A stretch of DNA of 64,000 nt from contig NZ_PJCH01000017.1 of assembly GCF_002943565.1 (NCBI RefSeq), positions 248,001 to 312,000 on the forward strand, read 5' to 3'. The notes under the pieces were generated by a model. It was not told where the DNA came from and searched no databases. It saw only the letters and a list, made by a program, of their open reading frames with translations. Positions within the stretch are counted from its first letter, which is position 1. Every line of letters starts with the position of its first letter. The position numbers and the translations under genes are program-made. The DNA comes from Hyphococcus luteus (GTDB taxonomy: Bacteria; Pseudomonadota; Alphaproteobacteria; Caulobacterales; Parvularculaceae). This document shows positions 58,841-64,000 of the stretch, in pieces.

Positions 58841-59410
58841 TCACTCCTTTTTCTTGCCCATAAAAGGCGCCAGCAAATCGACGGCTTTCGTTCCCATACG
58901 GATCAAGGGCAAGAGGCGCGATTTCGGCAGCTTGTTCATCTGCGCGTACCAGCCGTCGAGCAGCCCGATCAGCTCCTGCAAATCGGAAAGGCGCTTGACC
59001 GCCGCCTCGCCCGCCGCCGGGTCTTCCTTCGCATCGGTCAGACACGAGTCGAGAACCTTCGCCGCCGGGTCGAGCTCGCGGGCTTTGCGCATGGCGACGA
59101 TGCGCGAAACCATCTCCCACATGTCGCTTTCCGCCTCGAAATGGTCGCGGCGGTCGCCGGCCACCGGCGCGCGCCGGACGAGGTCCCAGGTCAGAAGCTC
59201 TTTCACCGAGTTCGAGACATTGGAACGCGCAAGGCCGAGCGCCTCGGCGATGTCTTCGGCGTTCATCGGCTTGTCGCTTACCAGGAGCAGCGCATGGATC
59301 TGCGCCACGGAGCGATTGACGCCCCATTGCCCCCCGAGATCGCCCCAGTGAAGAACGAAGCGCTTGATGGCGGGGCTGAGCTCAGCACTATTTACAGTTA
59401 TTTCTGTCAT
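58841..59410 (-). CDS. GbsR/MarR-family transcriptional regulator
   Basis: 189 aa. Winged HTH with WGVNRSVAQIHALLLVSDKP, MNAEDIAEALGLARSNVSNS (recognition helix) and VKELLTWDLVRRAPVAGDRR followed by a helical dimerisation tail. GbsR-type proteins sense osmolytes or small molecules; the ligand is unknown. A perfect 20-bp palindrome covers its own ATG, so autorepression is likely. No SD upstream; a promoter placed so that transcription would begin at the ATG suggests a leaderless mRNA. Confidence 0.86.
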   Translation of the reverse strand: MTEITVNSAELSPAIKRFVLHWGDLGGQWGVNRSVAQIHALLLVSDKPMNAEDIAEALGLARSNVSNSVKELLTWDLVRRAPVAGDRRDHFEAESDMWEMVSRIVAMRKARELDPAAKVLDSCLTDAKEDPAAGEAAVKRLSDLQELIGLLDGWYAQMNKLPKSRLLPLIRMGTKAVDLLAPFMGKKKE

Positions 59411-59419
59411 GACAGAAAT
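59400..59419. promoter_or_regulatory. 20-bp perfect palindrome over the GbsR start (operator)
   Basis: Half-site ATTTCTGTCA and its exact complement, centred on the ATG. Perfect symmetry of 20 bp in a control region is unlikely by chance. Confidence 0.75.
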
Positions 59420-59445
59420 TTAGGAAAAACAGAGAGCCAAGCCAA
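59417..59445 (-). promoter_or_regulatory. Promoter of the GbsR gene
   Basis: TTGGCT (59440-59445), 17-nt spacer, TAAATT (59417-59422). The start site would fall at or next to the A of the ATG, within the palindrome. Confidence 0.55.
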
Positions 59446-59468
59446 TAAAATTCGGAATCGTTGGATTA

Positions 59469-59569
59469 ATCCCACGATTACCGGTTTAATGCGTAAGAAA
59501 CTTGCATATCCCACGATGTTGTGCTGAAAAGGTCGGCAATCTTGTCGCGCAAACGTGGGTAATGTCCCA
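59469..59569 (+). promoter_or_regulatory. cysD upstream region with repeated CCCACGAT motif
   Basis: ATCCCACGAT occurs at 59469-59478 and 59508-59517, 39 bp apart; a related inverted copy (ACGTGGGTAAT) lies at 59553-59563, and TGGG...CCCA straddles it. Candidate regulator sites between the divergent GbsR and cysD genes. No clear -10/-35 for cysD. Confidence 0.45.
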
Positions 59570-60733
59570 ATGTCGGAAATCACCACTCTTCTGAACCAGG
59601 CGAAAGCCGCCGCTGAAAGCACGGGCCTTTCGGTCTCCACCATCAGCCGCAAGCTCTTCAATGACGGCAAGGCGATCGCCCGGCTCGAGGCCGGCGGGCA
59701 ATGCACGCTGAAGACCCTGGAAACGGCGCGGGCGCGCCTCGCCGAGCTGCAATCCGGCGCAAGCCCCAGCGCCGAAAGCGCTGCCCCCGACACCGCCGCC
59801 AGTCCGGCCAATGACGAGACGGGCCTGTTGACGCCCTCAACCATGACCCATCTCGACCGGCTCGAAGCGGAATCGATTCACATCATGCGCGAGGTCGCCT
59901 CGGAAGCGGAAAATCCGGTGATGCTCTATTCCGTCGGCAAGGACTCCGCGGTGATGCTGCATCTCGCCATGAAGGCGTTCTATCCGTCGAAACCGCCCTT
60001 CCCGGTCATGCATGTGGACACCACCTGGAAGTTCCGGGAGATGATCCAGTTCCGCGACGAGATGACGGCGAAGCTCGGCCTCGATCTCATCGTCCACATC
60101 AATCAGGAAGGCGTGGAGCAAGGCGTCGGCCCCTTCACCCACGGCTCGCAGCTTCACACCGACATCATGAAGACGCAAAGCCTGAAACAGGCGCTCGACA
60201 AATACAAGTTCGACGCGGCCTTCGGCGGCGCGCGGCGCGACGAGGAGAAATCCCGCGCGAAAGAACGCATCTTCTCCTTCCGCTCGCGCGAGCATCGCTG
60301 GGACCCGAAAAATCAGCGCCCGGAGCTCTGGAACATCTACAACACGCGCATCAACAAGGGCGAATCGATCCGCGTCTTCCCGCTCTCCAATTGGACCGAG
60401 CTCGATATCTGGCAATATATCTATCGCGAGAGCATCCCCATCGTGCCGCTTTATTTCGCCGCCGAACGCCCGGTGGTGGAGCGCGACGGCGCGCTCATCA
60501 TGGTCGATGACGAGCGCATGCCGCTCGACGGCCAGACGCCCAAGAAGGAAATGGTGCGCTTCCGCACCCTCGGCTGCTATCCGCTGACCGGCGCCGTGCG
60601 CTCGACCGCGACGACCCTGCCCGAAATCATCAAGGAAATGCTGGTCGCCACCACGTCCGAGCGCCAGGGCCGTGTCATCGACCACGACCAGGCGGCGTCC
60701 ATGGAGAAGAAGAAACAGGAAGGGTATTTCTAA
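59570..60733 (+). CDS. cysD: Sulfate adenylyltransferase subunit 2 with N-terminal HTH-like extension
   Basis: Small subunit of ATP sulfurylase, forming APS from sulfate and ATP. 387 aa, against ~300 for the family. The CysD domain begins at Met92 ([20 protein letters not shown]) with the PP-loop [35 protein letters not shown] and [17 protein letters not shown]. Residues 1-62 ([20 protein letters not shown], then [20 protein letters not shown]) look like a small XRE-type HTH, joined by an Ala/Ser/Pro/Asp linker. No stop or internal SD separates them, so a fusion is likely. The stop overlaps cysNC (TAATG). Confidence 0.88.
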   Translation: MSEITTLLNQAKAAAESTGLSVSTISRKLFNDGKAIARLEAGGQCTLKTLETARARLAELQSGASPSAESAAPDTAASPANDETGLLTPSTMTHLDRLEAESIHIMREVASEAENPVMLYSVGKDSAVMLHLAMKAFYPSKPPFPVMHVDTTWKFREMIQFRDEMTAKLGLDLIVHINQEGVEQGVGPFTHGSQLHTDIMKTQSLKQALDKYKFDAAFGGARRDEEKSRAKERIFSFRSREHRWDPKNQRPELWNIYNTRINKGESIRVFPLSNWTELDIWQYIYRESIPIVPLYFAAERPVVERDGALIMVDDERMPLDGQTPKKEMVRFRTLGCYPLTGAVRSTATTLPEIIKEMLVATTSERQGRVIDHDQAASMEKKKQEGYF

Positions 60734-62637
60734 TGTCCGTTTCGACGCTCAAACCCTCCGACGACGTCATCGAATATCTCGCCGCGCATGAGAAGAAATC
60801 CATGCTGCGCTTCATCACCTGCGGCAGCGTCGACGACGGCAAGTCGACCCTGATCGGGCGCCTGCTCTACGATTCGAAACTGCTTTACGACGACCAGATT
60901 TCAGCGCTTGAAAGCGACACCAAGAAACACGGCACGCAAGGCGAGAAGATCGACTTCGCCCTCCTCGTCGACGGCCTCGCCGCCGAGCGCGAACAGGGCA
61001 TCACCATCGACGTCGCCTATCGTTTCTTCTCAACGGAAAAACGCAAATTCATCGTCGCCGACACGCCGGGCCACGAGCAATACACCCGCAATATGGCGAC
61101 CGGCGCCTCGACCGCGGACCTTGCGGTCATTCTCGTCGACGCGCGCAAGGGCGTCCTGACGCAGACCCGCCGACACTCCTATATCGTCTCGCTCCTCGGC
61201 ATCCGCCATGTGGTCGTCGCCATCAACAAGATGGACCTCGTCGATTATTCCGAAAGCACCTTCGACAGGATAGAAGCCGATTACCGCGCTTTCGCTAAAG
61301 ACCTCGGTTTCGAATCGATCACCTGCATCCCGATGTCGGCGCTCGAAGGCGTCAACATCACCAAACAGAGCAGCGAAACCGGCTGGTATCAGGGCTGCGC
61401 GCTCCTGCCCTATCTGGAAACGGTCAAGGTGCGCGGGCGGCTAGAAGAAAAGCCCTTCCGCCTGCCCGTGCAATGGGTGAACCGGCCCAATCTCGATTTC
61501 CGCGGCTTTTCCGGCACCGTCGCCAGCGGCGTCGTCAAGCCCGGCGATGAGATCGTCGTCCTGCCATCGGCCAAGCGCTCTAAAGTGAAAAGCATTGTCA
61601 CGCATGACGGCGAACTCGCCGAAGCGCGCCCCGACATGGCGGTGACCCTGACGCTGGAAGACGAGATCGACATTTCCCGCGGCGACATCATCTGCGCCGG
61701 CAAGGCGCCGGCGGAACAGACCGACCAGTTCGCCGCACATCTCCTCTGGATGGGCGAAGACGCGCTTTACCCGGGCCGGCAATATCTGTTGAAAACCGCG
61801 AACCGCACTATTCCCGCGACGGTCACGGAGCTGAAACACAAGGTCAACGTCAACACGCTGGAGCATATGTCCGGCAAGACCATGGAGCTCAACGAAGTCG
61901 GCTTCTGCAATTTCAACCTGGCCCAGCCGATCGCCTTCGACCCCTACAAGGACAATCCGAAGACGGGGTCTTTCATCCTCATCGACCGGCGCACCAACGC
62001 CACCATCGGCGTCGGCATGATCGACTTCTCCCTCAGGCGGGCGAAGAACGTCCACTGGCAGGATCTCGACGTCAACAAAACCGTGCGGGCGAGCGCCAAG
62101 CACCAGAAGCCATGCGTCTTGTGGTTCACCGGACTTTCGGGCTCCGGCAAATCGACGGTGGCGAACCTCGTTGAAAAGCGCCTCCATGACATGGGCCGGC
62201 ACACCTACACGCTCGACGGCGACAATGTGCGCCACGGCCTCAACAAGGATCTCGGCTTCACCGACGCCGACCGGGTCGAAAACATCCGCCGCGTCGGGGA
62301 AACCGCGCGGCTCATGGTCGACGCCGGGCTGATCGTGCTCGTTTCCTTCATCTCGCCCTTCCAGAGCGAGCGGCGCATGGCGCGCGACGTGGTGGAAGAC
62401 GGCGAGTTCGTGGAGGTCTATATCTCGACGCCGCTCGAAGTCTGCGAACAGCGCGACGTCAAAGGGCTCTATGCGCGCGCGCGGCGCGGCGAGATCAAGA
62501 ACTTCACCGGCATCGACAGCGACTATGAAGCGCCGGAAAACGCCGAGCTCGATCTCAACACGGCGGAGATGTCGGCGGCGGACGCCGCGACCCGGATTGT
62601 CGATTATCTCGAAAAGAACGGCTATCTGGCGGGGTAA
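60733..62637 (+). CDS. cysN: Bifunctional sulfate adenylyltransferase subunit 1 / APS kinase
   Basis: 634 aa (CysNC). N-terminal EF-Tu-like GTPase: [44 protein letters not shown]; middle beta-barrel domains; C-terminal APS kinase starting about residue 455 with P-loop [40 protein letters not shown]. It produces PAPS in one chain. Translationally coupled to cysD by a 1-nt overlap. Confidence 0.97.
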   Translation: MSVSTLKPSDDVIEYLAAHEKKSMLRFITCGSVDDGKSTLIGRLLYDSKLLYDDQISALESDTKKHGTQGEKIDFALLVDGLAAEREQGITIDVAYRFFSTEKRKFIVADTPGHEQYTRNMATGASTADLAVILVDARKGVLTQTRRHSYIVSLLGIRHVVVAINKMDLVDYSESTFDRIEADYRAFAKDLGFESITCIPMSALEGVNITKQSSETGWYQGCALLPYLETVKVRGRLEEKPFRLPVQWVNRPNLDFRGFSGTVASGVVKPGDEIVVLPSAKRSKVKSIVTHDGELAEARPDMAVTLTLEDEIDISRGDIICAGKAPAEQTDQFAAHLLWMGEDALYPGRQYLLKTANRTIPATVTELKHKVNVNTLEHMSGKTMELNEVGFCNFNLAQPIAFDPYKDNPKTGSFILIDRRTNATIGVGMIDFSLRRAKNVHWQDLDVNKTVRASAKHQKPCVLWFTGLSGSGKSTVANLVEKRLHDMGRHTYTLDGDNVRHGLNKDLGFTDADRVENIRRVGETARLMVDAGLIVLVSFISPFQSERRMARDVVEDGEFVEVYISTPLEVCEQRDVKGLYARARRGEIKNFTGIDSDYEAPENAELDLNTAEMSAADAATRIVDYLEKNGYLAG

Positions 62638-62939
62638 GCAGCGCTTATTTCGCCAGCATCCATAATTTCGCTAGCATCCATAATAACGTCATAGCGATCG
62701 TTAACACGCCAGCCAGCCCTTCGGCGGAGGGATAGATTCGTGCGTAAGGCGCTAGCGCGAATTCAACGTAAAATAACGCACAGCATGCTAAAAACACGTA
62801 AGGGTCGCGGAGAGTTCGCGCTACACACCTAGTTTTTGAAGCCGGCCCCCTATTTTTTGAAAATTCAGGGGGATACGGGTTGCGCTACATTTGTAAATCG
62901 GCAACCCTAACGCCGTATTTACGTTATGTGGGGAGCACT
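62638..62939. other. Intergenic region after cysNC, with tandem 18-mer repeat
   Basis: 302 nt. Two tandem 18-mers (62647-62664, 62665-62682; 17 of 18 match, ATTTCGCCAGCATCCATA). Further on, GGGGAG precedes the next ATG. No ORF, tRNA or clear terminator. A promoter for the downstream gene must lie here but was not identified with confidence. Confidence 0.6.
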
Positions 62940-63695
62940 ATGCGACACAAATTATCAGCCATTGCGGTGGCGTCCGCCCTGTTCGCCGCGCAGGCCCATG
63001 CCGCGCCCGTCGACCTTTCAAGCTGGACCGTCGACGGCAACGGGAACTGGACGCTGGCGGGCGACAACAACAGCGTGTTCCAGTCGCTGAACAGCCCGCC
63101 GACGGTTTTTCACAACGGCGAAAACAGCCAGGGCAAGTCTCTGTCCGGCTCCATCACGGTGGAGACTACGGCCGATAACGACTTTATCGGCTTCGTTCTC
63201 GGCTACACGCAGGGCGACATCGACGGCAACGATGACACGGATTTCATCCTCATCGACTGGAAACAGGGCGACCAAAGCGGCTGGGAAGAAGGCATGTCCA
63301 TTTCGCGCGTCACCGGCCCTATCCAGGCAGGCGGCACGGACGTGACTGCGGACACCTGGACACATACAGGCAATGTCGAGCTTCTCGACAGGGCCAACAA
63401 TCTCGGCGACACGGGCTGGGAAGACAACACGACCTACAAGTTCGATCTTAACTTCACATCCAGCTATATCAGCGTTTATGTCGACGACGTTCTCGAACTT
63501 TACGTGACCGGCTCGTTCTCAGACGGCGCTTTCGGATTTTACAACTTCTCGCAAGAAGATGTCCGTTATGCGGGCATCACGGAAGACGTGGCGCCGCCGC
63601 CGAGCGAAGTGCCGCTGCCTGCGGCCCTGCCATTGCTCCTGTCGGGCGTCGGCGCGCTCGGCTTCTTCGGCCGCAAAAAGCGCAAAGCCGCTTAA
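62940..63695 (+). CDS. VPLPA-CTERM exported protein with thrombospondin-like domain
   Basis: 251 aa from ATG 62940 (GGGGAG upstream). Signal peptide ending AQAHA-APVDL. The body (DLSSWTVDGNGNWTLAGDNN, DFIGFVLGYTQGDIDGNDDT, FILIDWKQGDQSGWEEGMSI) matches the thrombospondin type 3 C-terminal beta-sandwich fold seen in surface proteins. C-terminus VPLPAALPLLLSGVGALGFF then GRKKRKAA, an exosortase sorting signal. Confidence 0.85.
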   Translation: MRHKLSAIAVASALFAAQAHAAPVDLSSWTVDGNGNWTLAGDNNSVFQSLNSPPTVFHNGENSQGKSLSGSITVETTADNDFIGFVLGYTQGDIDGNDDTDFILIDWKQGDQSGWEEGMSISRVTGPIQAGGTDVTADTWTHTGNVELLDRANNLGDTGWEDNTTYKFDLNFTSSYISVYVDDVLELYVTGSFSDGAFGFYNFSQEDVRYAGITEDVAPPPSEVPLPAALPLLLSGVGALGFFGRKKRKAA

Positions 63696-63713
63696 GCCTG
63701 AGCTCATCTGAAC

Positions 63714-63748
63714 AACAAAACGCCGCCTTCGGGCGGCGTTTTTTGTTT
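63714..63748. terminator. Bidirectional intrinsic terminator
   Basis: CGCCGCC / GGCGGCG stem with a TTCG loop; flanking runs of A and T (AACAAAA upstream, TTTTTTG downstream) work on both strands for the two convergent genes. Confidence 0.88.
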
Positions 63749-63754
63749 TTGAAC

Positions 63755-64000
63755 TTAAACGCCGTTTTCAAGAAAGGCGGCGGCGCGCGCCCATATCTCC
63801 CGGCTTCCCGAAACGAGAAGCGGCCGGCCCACGGTGAGCCGGGGCGCGTAAGGGCTTTCATCGTCGAGGTAGGCGGCGCGCCCGCCGATCTCGCGCAACA
63901 GCAAGACGCCGGCGGCGTGATCCCAGGGATTGACCCGCGAATAAACGGCGAAATCCTTCTCCCCGCGCGCAAGATTGATATAGGCGTAGGCGGAGCAGCG
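63755..64000 (-). CDS. Inositol monophosphatase family protein, C-terminal part
   Basis: 81 residues visible; the N-terminus is outside. YSRVNPWDHAAGVLLLREIG contains the WDHAAG metal/substrate motif of the FIG superfamily (inositol monophosphatase, histidinol-phosphatase, CysQ). The end ARAAAFLENGV matches the family's usual C-terminus length. Which member cannot be told from the fragment. Confidence 0.88.
   Translation of the reverse strand, partial: RCSAYAYINLARGEKDFAVYSRVNPWDHAAGVLLLREIGGRAAYLDDESPYAPRLTVGRPLLVSGSREIWARAAAFLENGV

Noticed and set aside
62647-62682. CRISPR-like repeats
   Set aside because: Only two directly adjacent units without spacers.

Overview
The window is a GC-rich, densely packed chromosomal segment that reads as an alphaproteobacterium. 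The evidence is a UvrB with a long N-terminal extension, fused CysN/CysC, a small phasin, three VPLPA-CTERM surface proteins, GbsR and AraC regulators, and palindromic intergenic repeats. The gene mix suggests a marine Caulobacterales/Maricaulales/Parvularculales-type organism; that placement is a guess. No rRNA, tRNA, CRISPR array, prophage or origin was seen.

Region 1 (1-12.1 kb, all minus strand) is amino-acid biosynthesis. An ilvD-ilvC-ilvB-ilvH-leuA run is preceded by a classical attenuator: a 26-aa leader peptide packed with Leu/Val/Ile codons, then an intrinsic terminator with a competing antiterminator pairing. Upstream lies metX-metB-hom-proB-proA, genes overlapping or nearly touching, headed by a sigma70-like promoter and a SAM-I (S-box) riboswitch. 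The metX leader has complementarities that suggest translational control.

Region 2 (12.2-23.6 kb, minus) holds a STAS-less SulP transporter with an AraC regulator. It is followed by a nitrogen-assimilation cluster in transcription order glnK-amtB-gltD-gltB-alaC.

Region 3 (23.9-31.3 kb, mainly plus) has a TorF-like porin and the conserved trio ATP-grasp / alpha-E / transglutaminase, thought to belong to a poorly characterised peptide-ligation system. A membrane-anchored acidic protein and uvrB follow.

Region 4 (31.3-39.9 kb) is the accessory stretch. It contains an AT-rich ORC/STAND-like P-loop ATPase of foreign composition, a REP-associated tyrosine transposase (RAYT) bracketed by four REP palindromes, two copies of a 100-bp palindromic MITE-like element, and two VPLPA-CTERM proteins. 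It also carries a YrhK protein, a phasin, a PH-domain protein, a cyclase lipoprotein, a CinA-like protein and an orphan Phd antitoxin.

Region 5 (39.9-57.3 kb) carries sfsA-map, radC, a PfkB kinase, a Thr-type asparaginase, an atypical histidine kinase overlapping a HerA-like ATPase, a CPA1 antiporter, an enoyl-CoA hydratase, folE, and the methylcitrate-cycle genes prpC, prpB and prpD with two NTF2-fold genes between prpB and prpD. A TauE exporter and a metallophosphatase lipoprotein follow.

Region 6 (57.3-64 kb) has a GbsR/MarR regulator with a perfect 20-bp palindrome over its start codon and downstream membrane proteins. Divergently lie cysD, fused to an N-terminal HTH-like domain, and cysNC. 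A third VPLPA-CTERM protein and a partial inositol-monophosphatase gene end the window.

The observations most worth following are the HTH-CysD fusion with its upstream repeated motif, the 100-bp palindromic element, the SAM-I switch apparently governing met plus pro genes, the ilv attenuator, the pseudokinase-like HK/HerA pair, and the AT-rich ATPase next to the RAYT/REP cluster.
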